DNA of 64,000 nucleotides, from assembly GCF_904849725.1 (NCBI RefSeq), contig NW_025422533.1, forward strand, positions 1 to 64,000, in the 5' to 3' direction. Positions 12,601-24,364 of the stretch are shown here, piece by piece. The stretch comes from Hordeum vulgare subsp. vulgare (Eukaryota > Streptophyta > Magnoliopsida > Poales > Poaceae). Every line of letters begins with the position of its first letter. Position 1 is the stretch's first letter. Position numbers and translations under genes: made by a program. The notes below the pieces were generated by a model that was not told the origin of the DNA, did no database searches, and worked only from the letters and a program-made list of their open reading frames with translations.

Positions 12601-13481
12601 GAGCATCTTTAAAAGACCCTTATAAATGATCAAACTTGTAAATAACCGTTTTTTATAATTTTAATCGAAAAACGGACTGGAACAGACCCCTTAAAATTGT
12701 CCGACCCTTAATTTTTTTACAGGGCCCTGTGAACACACGCCCGAGACCCGTATATCTTCAGTTTCAGAGGCAATTTTGCCACGGCCCTGAATACCAGTCA
12801 ACGCTAGCAGTTGGGGAATTTCAGCTCCCGCCAACGCCTTCCGCCCATAGGCTTGCCGAAGACAGGCCAAAATTCCCCTCAAAGCTTCGTGGTGCTGCTG
12901 CCTGTGTTGCTGCGCGGACGCGATGGCCAGCATAGACCTCACCTTCACGACCGCCGCGGCTTTCTCCGGCGGGCAACTGGCCTAGCAGCGGCTGCAGCAA
13001 CAGAACGGCCCGCGTCCGACCGCCCAGCCCCAAACGCCGTGCACGCCGCGCGGTACGCCTTGTCTGAGACTCGCGTCGAACGCGGCGATAGGGGGAGAAG
13101 GAGCCAGCGTGTGCGTGCGGCCATGCATGGCAGGCGGGCATATGCGGTCCTGGGGCGCTAGCTCGCGGCGACGGTGCACGAGACTGCGCGGAGAGCGGAT
13201 ACGCGGCGAGGGATGGACTAACGGGAGGCACAACCGGAGGGGCAGCGGATGGGTGGCGGCGGTAGGGCAGAAGGGGCAGCGGCGGGTCGCGCCTCAACTA
13301 GTCCGTGCGTGAGAAGGAAGAAGAGAAAAAAAATATGAAAAAAGTAGGTCCCGCGCTTGTTTACAGATTGATTTAAAGTCCATGTTCGGCCGCGTCTGTT
13401 TTTTGTCCTTATCCGTGACATGCCGTGAACTGTAAACGCAGTTTTACAATTTGCAATATAAAAGGTGTGCTAGAGATGGTC
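12601..13481. mobile_element. Harbinger-like non-autonomous element (~0.88 kb)
   Basis: The left end GAGCATCTTTAAAAGACCC and the right end, read inverted, GACCATCTCTAGCACACC resemble the ends of the element at 24365-25147. TAA (12598-12600) faces AAA (13482-13484), a one-off target duplication of the PIF/Harbinger type. The centre is GC-rich with overlapping open frames on both strands (12811-13297). None shows a known domain, so I leave them unannotated. Confidence 0.6.
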
Positions 13482-14064
13482 AAACTCTCAGGTCTCAGCT
13501 ACCTACCTCCTCCTTGGTCGATGGTCTGCGTGCTAGCACAGGGAGAAGAGTCACTAGTGGGGACGGAGCCTATAGCACCGGTCCGTAAGGGGTTTTAGTT
13601 CCGGTTCACTAACCGGGACTAAAGGGACGGGACTAAAGGCCTAACCTTTTCGTCCCGGCCCTCTTACACGTCGGGACTAAATGTGCTTCACGTGGGCGCC
13701 TCGTAGCGCCCCAGTGGCAGACCCTTTAGTCCCGGTTCGTTACAAGGACCGCGACTAAAGATTTTCAGATTTTGCTGGTTTTTGGTTTTTTTTTTGAATG
13801 AAATTATTTTTGGGTTCTAGGGTTTTAGGGTTTAGGTGTTCGGGAGATTAACGTGATGCCTCGTTTGGTGTTCAGGAATTAGTTTTCATATAATTTAAAT
13901 AGAAATAGTTATGCATATATATATATATATATATATAAGATTAACTTATCTTACAAACGATCATATATATACAATTATATGGAAATCTGAATTATCGGGA
14001 CTAGAGCCCGTATATTCAATTACATGGACGAACATCAGTAATGGCCCTTAGCTACACTAAATCG

Positions 14065-14732
14065 TCATTTGTCTTTTATAGCTTCCGTCCTCAGAAATCC
14101 CGCAAGCTCCTCTGCAACAGCAATCGCACGTTGCTCTGGTAGGACCTTCGTCCTCATGGCCGTGTGCTATATAAAAAGAGGAGATGAATATGAATATCAA
14201 TCATGATAACAAAGAATGACGGGTAAAAATAGAGTTGTGAATGTTCATTGCTTACGTCGAATCTGTGATCCTTGAACTCAGAGGTAAACGTGCGAATGGT
14301 CTCGCAAACATAGTATCCGCATAGATGCGTTCCCCGTGGCTGCTGGTCGCACTTTACGAGAATAGAATATATATAATCAAAATAATAATCTAGCATCATA
14401 AATGTATTGAAAATTAATAGAAGTATATCATACTACTACTTACCTGAGCCGCTCTAAAGGTCAGCTTCTCAGGCTCGATACCGGGAGTCACGCACTTGAA
14501 CCGCTTCCAAACCCTGCCCGACAAGGATAATGATTTGCTAAGTTTTTCATTAATTGATATATCAGAAAATCATCGAAAGAGACCGATAGAGCGCAAGAAT
14601 GATTAAAATTACCCTTGGAGCATGTCCTGTAGGCTTTGGAACTGTTCCAAGGGTCTCGATAATGGGTCGAAGGCATCAACTCTTCCCTTATCAATTTGAA
14701 TGTCCAACAGAATCCAATGAAAGCTGCACATG

Positions 14733-14775
<43 letters not shown>

Positions 14776-17700
14776 TAGTAACTTATCAATTACACTTATA
14801 AGTGAATGGACACAACAGAGTAAAGACCCTCACCTGAAGTTGTATGGAAACAATATGTGGTCACAGAAATTTTGATCTATTAGAAACCTTAGAAGGTTTT
14901 CCTCCGTCTCCTTGGGATAATTAGTTAGCGTCGCTATATGTATTTTATCTGGGTCAATAAACCCAATATTTAGGATGCTCTTACTTTTACACTCCAGAAT
15001 CTTCATTCTGCATAATAGAGTACAAGTTATATATAGACAATGAATTGAAATAACTAAACAAGTTATATGTAGACAAAGAATTGAAAAACTTACACATAAT
15101 AGCAACTCATAAGCGATTTGTCGAGGGCGTCGCCATTGTACATCTGTAAGAGTTCATCAAAGTCGATATGGATTTCTTCGGTGCGGCCGTAGTACTCCCG
15201 TGGGACACTCAGCACGATCATCGTTCTCCCATTCTTTGATTCACTTAAGTATCATTTATGCAAGTAACGCATTTTTGTTGGGAGATCATCTTTGCTGACC
15301 AAAGGCTCTCACATGACAAACTGTGGCTTAGGGGCTACCATAGCCTTGGGTATCCTGTTGTCTTGGGAAGCCAGCAAATCTTCAACCGAGATACCACATT
15401 CATCCGCCAACTCCTTTGCTTTTTCAAAAGCTTGCCCCTGCACCGGAGGGGGAACATTCTCGGTTAACACCTTGAGGGGTGGGATCGACTGTTTGGCCTG
15501 TTGTCCAAGCTGAGGAACGTCTGATTTTTTCTTGCTTGTAGTTGAACTTGATTTGCTCCAACTTGCACTTGCACGTGAGCTGCTCTTTTTCACTTCCTTC
15601 TGCAATGTGCGTGTATAGTCATCAGGCTTATAGTGTAAGTCATACTGTGATGGAGTGGTTATGAAGTCTTTTGCCCATGCTATGTGCTTCTCGGTGTATT
15701 CCGGGCGGGGCTCGGGTTCCTTCCTTTTCATCTGCGCATCATGCTGTTCCTTTGCTATCCTGGCGTTTTCCTCGGGGGTACGATCATAAGGTCTGATAGG
15801 AAGATTAGCATGAGGTACCTTTGGGAGGGGCGACAGTTTGTGCTTTGGGGAGCTCCATCCCTTAGAAATCATCGACGAAGCGTTCTTGCTGGCACGCTTC
15901 CGCTTAGTATCATGTGCGGGCGGCGGCGGAGACGGACGACCCAAGTCCGGCGGCGGTGATCGAGATGGACTCGTGTTGTGCTGGCCGACGTCATGTGGAG
16001 GGCTTGGAGGTAATGGAGGTGTAGGTGACCTGCGACAACTCGGAGGCGGTGTTGTCCTTGGGGCCGAGCCTGGAAGCTTGATGTAGTTCTTGTCCCATAG
16101 GATGACTCCACCCAGTACTTCTCCGAGTGTCCTCTCATCTTCGGGTCCAGCTATGTCGAGCTCCATATCATTAAACCCCGTCATGATTTCATCCACCCCG
16201 ACTTTAGCAAAGCCAGCTGGAATCTCACGACCATGCCAGCGTGCATCAGGGCCAGAAGGTAAAGCTTGTCCGACGGCCACCTTCATGGATATGTTCTTGA
16301 ATTTCTGATGGAGTTCACATGATGTTGACTCCTTTATTCCATCCACGGGGTAGCCGGGACCGCCCTCTATCATTCTTCGTTCATCGTCGGGCGGGGCCTC
16401 AGATTCAGCCACGCTGCTTTTCCGCTTAGATGGGGCGCCGGTAATATCAACTGCAGGATCTTCCTGGCGCGGTACTCCTCTAAGCTCATCAATCTGCTTC
16501 TGTTGCTCGTTAATCCTGGCAAGCAACTGGTTGAACTTGTCATTCTCCTCATCCTGCTGTAACTGTCCTGGTCTCTGGCAAACGCAAGCCACCACGGGTA
16601 AGAAGGACCGAAGGCTCGCGTTCGTCCTCCATGTTCGTCATTGCCGCGGACCAGTGTGAGCAAATCTTTATCTCTATCTGCAGTGAACTTTCTTTGTCCC
16701 TCCTTAATTTCTTTCACTATCCTTTTCCAATTCTCCCTGGGTATCCTAAGATTGTCATTGCAGATGAGGTCCCCTGTTGTTTCGTCGTACGACCCACCAT
16801 GTGCAAGGAACCAATTTCTTGCTCTCAATTCCCACTCATCACGGAGTGGTTCAGGTACGACGCCTTTATCTATCAGATCTTGCTCTTTCTTATACCACTT
16901 TGGGATGGCAGTCTCATAGCCCCCTGGCCCCAGCTTGTGGTGATATTTCTTCTTGTCGGCATTTATCTTGTTCTTTTCTGATAATGCCTGGGCATCTTCT
17001 GACTCCTTGTACTCTTGAAATGCCTTCCAGTGATTCGCCTGCTTGGCTAGATACCCCTCGAATACTGGCACTTTCTGTGTCTTCAGATAGTTTTTCCATA
17101 GCTTCTTCTTCCAGCTACGGAACAGTTCGGCCATCTTCTTTAGAGTCCACTGCTTGACTTTGGCCCTCAGTTTGTCTGCGACGTCTTCATTCTCACATTC
17201 TGGCAGGTTGAAATGTGACATGAGATCATTCCAAAGATTATCTTTGTACCTTTCGGCGACATAGTCACTATCGGCTGCCCCTTTGCGCTTGTTCCACTCC
17301 CGAACGCTGATCGGGACGTGATCCCTAACGAGAACTCCGCATTGCTTCTTGAATGTGTCAGCAGCATTCTTAGGAAGCTTGGGTTCGACCGTAGGCAATA
17401 TCACCTCAAATGTGTAATACGTTCGTGCATCCAACTTTCTAGTCGGGCCTCGTTTCATAGTTTTGCTCGATGTGGAGGCCTAAGAGGGAGAAACATTCGT
17501 CAAATGAATGTATATGTATACAATATAGAGCTATCTCCAATATTTTTCACATATTACAAGTGATTGTTGAACTTCATATGTATACCTCGCCGGACTTCTC
17601 CTCTTCACCGGCTTCTCCATCAGTGGAGCTATCACCTTCTCCGTCATTGGACCTATCTCCTGCCCCATCGGCTTCGTCTTCGTGTCGCTCGACCTCCATT

Positions 17701-17816
17701 CCAACGTCCTGGTTTAGATATGACGACGGAGATTCAGCTGGTTCAACGTCGGGGCCGTCTTTGATTATATCTTCCGGATGTTCTTCCTCTTCGAGGTTCC
17801 TGATATGTGGATCCAT
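14065..17816 (-). pseudogene. CACTA accessory gene with C-terminal ULP1-type protease, broken
   Basis: Seven exons with GT-AG junctions read from ATG 17816: 17586-17816, 15094-17479, 14834-15007, 14613-14724, 14444-14513, 14256-14351, 14065-14166. The N terminus is acidic (MDPHIRNLEEEEHPED). A basic middle follows (MKRGPTRKLDARTYYTFE, YPWWLAFARDQ), then a proline-rich linker with LNQLL/ARINEQQKQIDELRG. The C-terminal exons encode a C48 (SUMO-protease fold) domain with all catalytic positions: His in FHW, Asp in FDPL, Gln in QQPRG and Cys in GYYVC. Breaks lie upstream of that domain: a frameshift near 16560-16600 and two in-frame TGA codons at 15309-15311 and 15252-15254. Such proteins are common in plant CACTA elements. 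Their role is unclear. Confidence 0.8.
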
Positions 17817-18084
17817 AGTTCTGCAAAAAACGGATTCTCTTAACCTTTGTACCAAAAACCAAAGTAGGAGTACTTTTCCAATTTGAGACTCCTAGATTTC
17901 TGCATAGTATTCAAAGTAGGAGTACTTTTCCAATCTGAGAATTCAATAAGCAAAACCAAATCGTAAAATAAAGTAGTATTCAAATTAGCATGCATTCAAT
18001 TATAAGCAAATACATCATCTCTTTTGTCCGTACATCGTCGAATATTATCACTAATACTCCTCGAATACTATCATACATATAGCA

Positions 18085-18498
18085 TCACTGATACATATAG
18101 AACCGTAGCGCCCGACGGGTATCGGCGCTGGCGGTGGACACCCAAAGAGAAGGAACCATCACACGATCATAGCTCCAGTGAGATCCCCGAAGAACCTGCC
18201 AGGTATGCTCGAACCTGCCCTCCAACGCAACCATGTAGCGACGGACGTGCTCATCCTCCTCGCTGACACGGTGACGTACCACCTCCGCGGAGTTCGGAAG
18301 CCTCGACACCCTCACTGGCCCACGCGACCGCCACCAAACAAGGATCGGGTCAACGACGGGCTGGCTCCTCACCAACCTACGCCCCCCGAAAGGTAGCACC
18401 TCCCAATACCAGCCGGGCGGAGCCCAGTCCTGGACAGGGCCCCTCTGATCAAGCAGGTGTCGTCCGCCGAGTCGACGACGAGGATGCGGGATAGGCAT
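18085..18498 (-). CDS. CACTA-borne ORF of unknown function
   Basis: A 137-codon frame beginning MPIPHPRRRLGG, arginine- and tryptophan-rich, with no domain I can name. It lies upstream of the protease-tailed gene on the same strand, within the CACTA, and may be one of its upstream exons or a separate small gene. 17820-18080 and 18500-18960 are AT- and TC-rich without coding signal. A 26-base unit containing GTAGGAGTACTTTTCCAAT is present twice (about 17860 and 17910). Confidence 0.35.
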   Translation of the reverse strand: MPIPHPRRRLGGRHLLDQRGPVQDWAPPGWYWEVLPFGGRRLVRSQPVVDPILVWWRSRGPVRVSRLPNSAEVVRHRVSEEDEHVRRYMVALEGRFEHTWQVLRGSHWSYDRVMVPSLWVSTASADTRRALRFYMYQ

Positions 18499-18969
18499 CG
18501 TAAAATGAACTAAAAAATAAACTAGTTCTATTAATTTTCTTGCTAAAAATAAACTATTAACACTTAAGCATATACAATAGCAAAATTAAACTATTAATAA
18601 TAGCAAAATTAAGCAATAATCTAAGAAACACTATTAACACTTAAGCATATACACTATACAATAGCAAAATTCCTCCTTTTCTTCTTTTCATTTTTCTTCT
18701 CCTCCTCTTCTTTTCTTCTCTTCTCCTCCTCTTCTTTTCTTCTTTTCTTATACACTATACACTATATACACTATAGCAAAATTCCTCCTCTCCTTATACA
18801 CTATACACTATATACATTATACACTTAAGCATATACACTATACAATATACATTTTTTCTTCTTTTCTTCTCCTCCTCTTCTTATTTTCATTTTTCCTATT
18901 CTTATTTTCTTATTTTTGTTCATATTTCTTCTTCTTGTAAACCTAACCTAATTCTAAATATTACTAACC

Positions 18970-19365
18970 CTAATAATCTAGCACAAACCTAATAACAATA
19001 GGAATTAAATGACAAAAAAAATCTTTTTCTTTTTCTTCTTTTCTTCTCCTTTTTCTTCTTTTCTTCTCCTTTTTCTTCCTTTCTTCTATATATACTGGCC
19101 GGAGTGTTGGGGAGGAGGGGGCGGGGGGCTTACCGGCCGGAGGTGTCGACGGCGCGCGGCGAGGAGGACGGCGCGGAGGACGGCGCGATGGCGAGGAGGA
19201 CGGCGCGGCGGCGAGGAGGACGGCGCGACGGCGAGGAGGACGGCAGGCGGCGGCGAGCAGGACGGCGGACAGCCTGACGGCGTCGGTTAGTTCGTCGATG
19301 TGCCGCGCCGGGCAGGAGAACGAGAGGAAGAAGAGAAATGGACGAATTGGGTTGGAAATTTTCAA
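18970..19365 (-). other. CACTA leader ORF over a GC-rich 21-bp repeat
   Basis: The 131-codon frame begins MKISNPIRPFLFF and turns into an Arg/Pro/Ser-rich stretch. This is because 19157-19260 is a tandem array of about 21-bp units containing GGCGAGGAGGACGGCGCG. A Lys/Arg/Glu run follows. It sits directly downstream of a TATA box on the same strand, so it is probably transcribed leader. A real protein is doubtful. Confidence 0.25.
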
Positions 19366-19372
19366 AGTCCCG

Positions 19373-19380
19373 CTTATATA
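19373..19380 (-). promoter_or_regulatory. TATA box of the CACTA minus-strand transcript
   Basis: Minus-strand CCTATATAAGCGGG lies between a block of TTTAGTCCCGG repeats (upstream) and the leader region of the protease-tailed gene. That is the usual promoter position in these elements. On the plus strand a TTTATAAAC word at 19649-19657 faces the other way, so the repeat block may serve as a two-way promoter. Confidence 0.45.
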
Positions 19381-19387
19381 GGTGGAT

Positions 19388-19640
19388 CTATAGTCCCGGT
19401 GCGTGGCTCGGGCCGGGACTAAAGACCCCCTTTAGTCCCGGGTGGAGCCACGACCCGGGACTAAAGGCCTCTTTTCGGGCAGACCAAGAGGCGGGAAGCA
19501 CGGGGTCTTTAGTCCCGGGGTGTGGCTCCAACCGGGACTAAAGGGGGTCTGTAGTCCCGGGGCGTGGCTCCACCCGGGACTAAAGCCCCTCCTCGGGTGC
19601 ACGATAAATTTAGTCCCACCTCGCCCAGCGAGGGGGACTA
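19388..19640. repeat. Internal block of TTTAGTCCCGG repeats
   Basis: At least seven direct or inverted copies of TAGTCCCGG/CCGGGACTA lie in about 250 bases, separated by TGGAGCCACG words. Such arrays normally mark CACTA ends, but this one is in the middle of the element, about 5.8 kb from the left end. Confidence 0.85.
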
Positions 19641-19814
19641 ACACTTGTTTATAAACCCCGTCGCAGCTTGTCCATCGAGCTCCTCTCTAAAGCTGGCTTA
19701 CGGGCCTAAACTTACTAAAAATTGAAACTATATTCGAAATTGTGGATAAAATTCAATCTGAATTCAAAGTGAATTCAGGTCGAATTTTGTCCATGATTTC
19801 TCATATAGTTTCAA

Positions 19815-20370
19815 TTTTTTTCTATTTTCAAAATTAATTATTTTGACTATCCAAACTATTAACTTATTTTGTTATTTTCAATTAAAAACTATATTTATTA
19901 AAAATTCTTTTTGCATATTTGAGAATTTGACAAAACTATGATAATGAAAAGTGTTTGAAATTGAATAAATAATTCAAAACTATTTTCTATTTTCATAATT
20001 AATAATTTTGACTATCCAAACTATTATCTATTTTGTTATTTTCAATTAAAAACTATGTTTATTAAAAATTCTTTTTGCATATTTGAGAATTTGACAAAAC
20101 TATGATAATGAAAAGTGTTTCAAATTGAATAAATAATGCAAAAATATTTTCTATTTTCATAATTAATAATTTTTACTATCCAAACTATTATCTATTTTGT
20201 TATTTTCAATTAAAAACTATGTTTATTAAAAATTCTTTTTGCATATTTGAGAATTTGACAAAACTATGATAATGAAAAGTGTTTCAAATTGAATAAATAA
20301 TGCAAAACTATTTTTTATTTTCATAATTAATAATTTTGACTATCCAAACTATTATCTATTTTGTTATTTC
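19815..20370. repeat. Tandem array, ~165-bp unit, about 3.5 copies
   Basis: AT-rich units aligned on ACTATCCAAACTATT recur at 19845, 20010, 20174 and 20338. Each contains TTATTTTCAATTAAAAACTA and GAGAATTTGACAAAACTATG. The units are nearly identical apart from a few substitutions. The array lies within the CACTA and has no coding content. Confidence 0.9.
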
Positions 20371-21378
20371 TGACTTCATTTGATATATTTTGTGCATTTA
20401 CTTTTTTTTTGAGCTAGTTGACCCTGAAATTGAAAAGCACTGCAAATGAACTCTGAAAATGTTGAAAGTTGGCATGCTATCATCATTTCACCCACATAGC
20501 ATGTGTTAAAAAGTTGAGAGGGCTACGACAAAAACTGGATGCAGTTCGTGTACAAAACTGACAATCTCTCTCCAAGTAGCAGGGTTTCGAACGAGAACTC
20601 ATCTCTTACAAAGGGATTTCATTTTTTTGAACTTATTTGAACTCCATACTTTTTGTGTGTTCAAAATGCACCATTCAAAGGCACATCACAAAATTTCAAC
20701 AATTTCTGACTTCATTTGGTATATTTCGTGCATTTACTTATTTTTTTGAGCTAGTTGACCCTGAAATTGAAAAGCACTGCAAATAAACTCTGAAAATGTT
20801 GAAAGTTGGCATGCTATCATCATTTCACCCACATAGCATGTGTTAAAAAGTTGAGAGGGCTACGACAAAAACTGGATGCAGTTCGTGTACAAAACTGACA
20901 ATCTCTCTCAAAGTAGCAGGGTTTCGAACGAGAACTCATCTCTTACAAAGGGATTTTATTTTTTTTAAAACTTATTTAAACTCCATACTTTTTATGTGTT
21001 CAAAATGCACCATTCAAAGGCACATCACAAAATTTGAACAATTTCTGACTTTATTTGGTATATTTCGTGCATTTACTTATTTTTTTTGAGCTAGTTGACC
21101 CTGAAATTGAAAAGCACTACAAATGAACTCTGAAAAATGTTGAAAGTTGGCATGCTATCATCATTTCACCCACATAGCATGCGTTAAAAAGTTGAGAGGG
21201 CTACGACAAAAACTTGGTGCAGTTCGTGTACAAAACTGACAATCTCTCTCGAAGTAGCAGGGTTTCGAACGAGAACTCATCTCTTACAAAGGGATTTCAT
21301 TTTTTTAAACTTATTTGAACTCCATACTTTTTGTGTGTTCAAAATGCACCATTCAAAGGCACATCACAAAGGGATTTC
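20371..21378. repeat. Tandem array, ~337-bp unit, 3 copies
   Basis: Units start GACTTCATTTG near 20372, 20708 and 21047 and share GAGCTAGTTGACCCTGAAAT, AGTTGAGAGGGCTACGAC and CAGGGTTTCGAACGAGAAC. They are almost identical, so amplification is recent relative to the CACTA genes. The rest, 21379-21889, is unique sequence, with a doubled CCGCGGCACGCCACGTGG-like word near 21521-21548. Confidence 0.9.
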
Positions 21379-21889
21379 TTGTTCTCTCATATACGGTGGA
21401 CACTAGCTCACCTGATTTTTCAACCGTCGATGATGGTCGCTACTCCTACTTCCCCTAGTGCATAACCAATATCTAGCACAAGGAGAAGAAGGAGAAGCGA
21501 CCCCCACAACAAAAGTGGTTCCGCGGCACGCCACGTGGTTCCGCTGCACGCCACGTGGGACTAATGGTCTTTCATTTTTAAATGATTGTTTTAATCAAAA
21601 ACAGATCTGTTACAAAAGGGATTTCATTTTTTGAACTTATTTGAACTAAAGACTTTTTGTATATATATGTGGTCGAAATGCATGATACCATGAAGTTAGA
21701 AAGGGCTAAACCATTCAAAAGTAGCAAATGAAGTTAGAAAGGGCTAAACCATTCAAATTTGGAAATTATAATGGCACAAACAGAAACTAGACATATATAA
21801 ATTGGTCCAAGAAGTACATGATACTAGCCCAAACAGTACATAATAATAGCTACCATAGATATATATACAAGTGTTCGACGTTCAGAACA

Positions 21890-23295
21890 CTACTCGTCTG
21901 AATCATCTAAATCAGAATGTCCACGTTCCTCGAGGTGACGCTGGCCATAGTTGACGACTCGAATCTTGCGGTACAACTCGTATGAAACGTATGCATCCTT
22001 TGCTGCATACTCAATGTGAATATCATCAAGTGGGCCCTTCTCCCAAAGTTTGTGCCGATACTTTGGGAAACTGGTCTTCATATCACCATATGACTCGTCG
22101 ATCAAGGCAACTGCCATATGAGCCATCGAAGTCCTGTCATGTCGAAGCCTGAATATCGTTTGGAGATCAACGAGGCAACCAGCTGGTATCTCAATACCGA
22201 AGCTGTGCCTCATCTTCAGCCTGTCGTTCCTTATGTCAACGGAAGCAAAAGTGATGCCGCTGCGAAGGAACTCCATGAGTTCTGGACAATGCTTGTCACT
22301 CCTGCAACAGAAACAAATTAAAATGGAACAAATGTTAAATACTGCTGCAATAAGGAAACATGTTTCACTACAACTAAAGAGAAACTTATCTTTAGTATTC
22401 AAATAGAACATATGCAATGGAACTTAGAGAGATCACTATAGCTATCCAATGGAACCTAGAGAGATCACTAGCTATATGCAATTTTCATGACTATGACATA
22501 TCATATTGCTATCAATGGATCTTAGAGAGATCACTAGCTATATTCAATTTTCATAACCTTGGATCAAAGAACACCACATAAAATTGTATCACTACAACTA
22601 TGATTTCAATGGAACATATTGAACCAATCAGATTTTTCAGATTATGGAACACTATTCCAATCAGATTGTGTTCCCTTCAACTAATCAAAATTGTTTCACT
22701 ACAACTATTTGAAGCGAACCAACTATGATTCCAATGGAACATATTAAACACTAGTTCATTCTAATACGATTTTTTAGATTATGGAACACTATTCCAATCA
22801 GATTGTGTTCCCCTTCAACTAATCAAAATTGTTTCACTACAACTATTTGAAGGGAACCAACTATGATTCCAATGTTTAAACACTAGTTGATTCTAATACG
22901 ATTTTTCAGATTATGGAACACTATTCCAATCAGATTGTGCTCCCATTCAACTAATCAAAATTGTTTCACTACAACTATTTGAAGGGAACAAACTATGATT
23001 GAAACAAATAAACTTACAATGTCATTATCTTGGATCAAAGAAAGCCTCAAAACTTACCTCGCCCATTGGAAGATCAAGACATGGCGTCGAAGCATAGCTG
23101 GATCACTGCAACACCGCGTTGATCGGCCGTGTACTCCAGATCAAGCCCCAAGAACTTCTCATAATCCGCTGAGTGGTCAAACCATCGTTCCTTCAACTGT
23201 TGAAGAAAAAACGGCACCTCCCTGCTCAGGTTCGTGTACACGACACGGAGCTTGGTCGTGCCATGCGCGACCACCTCATGAAAGCTAGTTGGCAT
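21890..23295 (-). pseudogene. WRN/RNase D-like 3'-5' exonuclease gene captured in CACTA, frameshifted
   Basis: Two exons with clean splice sites: 23058-23295 (start ATG 23295) and 21890-22301. Exon 1 encodes an N-terminal segment and DEDD exonuclease motif I (LGLDLEYTADQRGVAVIQL). Exon 2 encodes SVDIRNDRLKMRHSFGIE, VDLQTIFRLR and motif III (YAAKDAYVSYELYRKI). A small frameshift just after VIQLCFD (about 23080-23090) makes the exon-1 frame hit TGA at 23074-23076. Shifting the frame restores HVLIFQWAR up to the splice site and joins exon 2. Members degrade DNA or RNA ends. Here the gene sits between the CACTA right-end repeats and the internal arrays, so it is probably cargo. Confidence 0.8.
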
Positions 23296-23944
23296 GGTGG
23301 AAGAAGAGAAGGGAAGAAGAGAGGAGAAGAACAGAGAGGGCGACGCGAGAGAGAAGAAGAACAGAGAAATGACGACTGTACGCTTCGGTTCGTGCTTTTC
23401 ATTCCCCGAAACGACGCGGGATGCAAACTGTTTGGGCCTTTAATACCGGGTTGAGCCACCAACCGGGACTAATTAAAGAGGTATACCAAACGGTTGCCAC
23501 CACTACGACAGGCCACGTGTTAGGCTTTTAGTCCCGGGTTGAGCCACCAACCGGGACTAAAGAGGTATACCAACGGTCGCCACCACTACGGCAGGCCACG
23601 TGTTAGTCCTTTAGTCCCGGGTTGAGCCACCAACCGGGACTAAAGGGGGATACGAACGGTTGCCACCACCACTGCCCACCGCGTAGCCCTTTAGTCCCGG
23701 TTTGTGACACGAACCGGGACTAAAGGCTCCTTACGGGCCGGGACTAAAGCCTTGAGGGAGGCATTGAGAATTGGGGCGACGTGGCCGGGCCTTTAGTCCC
23801 GACCCAGAGGCAGGCCGGGACTAAATGGTCCAGGCCAAAGGCCCGTTTTCTACTAGTGGTGTAGATTGTTTGCACTCGCACACACTTTTGTGCTCAGATG
23901 CTATGCGCTAATTCACTCATACAGTGGTGGAGGCCCTTCCTTTA

Positions 23945-24043
23945 TCCTTCCTCCGTCTCAAATTAATTATCTTAACTTTATGTTAATTTTAATATAAAAT
24001 TATACTAAAAATAAAACATTTATTTTGGAACAAAGGGAGTGGC
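23945..24043. mobile_element. Stowaway MITE (99 bp)
   Basis: The left end reads TCCTTCCTCCGTCTCAAATT and the right end TTTTGGAACAAAGGGAGTGG. They are roughly inverted and flanked by TA at 23943-23944 and 24044-24045, the target dinucleotide of Tc1/mariner-type Stowaway elements. 24046-24364 holds nothing I recognise. Confidence 0.75.
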
Positions 24044-24364
24044 TATCATCAGTAGTAACAAGCTTATAATTCAGAAATAAACTGATAGTCCTATTATTTT
24101 AATACGGGGTTAGAAAAGTCTTGAATTTAAGACCTCTTGGCTTGAATGTTATATTAAATTCATACTTCAGCCAATTGCTCGAAAAGTTTAAATGATGGAA
24201 AGAGGCCGGCAAAATATTTCAACAGTACAGTACAATTTATGCCTAGCTAACTCTAGTAGCTGGACTAAACAAAAACTAAATGGTTTACTAGTTGATAGGT
24301 GCATCTTTACTGGGTAAGTAAAGACTAATCCGTGATAGGCTTACCCAACTGCTCCTTGTGCTTA

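Larger units (their letters stand above)
13552..23858. mobile_element. CACTA (En/Spm-like) DNA transposon, 10.3 kb, non-autonomous
   Basis: The left end starts CACTAGTGGGGACGG. The right end, read inverted, starts CACTAGTAGAAAACGGGCC. Both ends carry arrays of TTTAGTCCCGG and its complement (13590-13760 and 23440-23830), the subterminal transposase-binding type of repeat. No TNP2/DDE transposase frame exists inside, so the element is non-autonomous. It carries two minus-strand genes, both broken: a ULP1-protease-tailed gene (14065-17816) and a WRN-type exonuclease gene (21890-23295). The expected 3-bp target duplication is not evident (AGT on the left, GTG on the right). Confidence 0.92.

Noticed and set aside
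13552..23858. Active, autonomous CACTA
   Set aside because: No TNP2-type transposase frame was found, and both carried genes are broken.
13549..23861. 3-bp target duplication for the CACTA element
   Set aside because: Left AGT and right GTG do not match. The element is called from its ends and subterminal arrays only.
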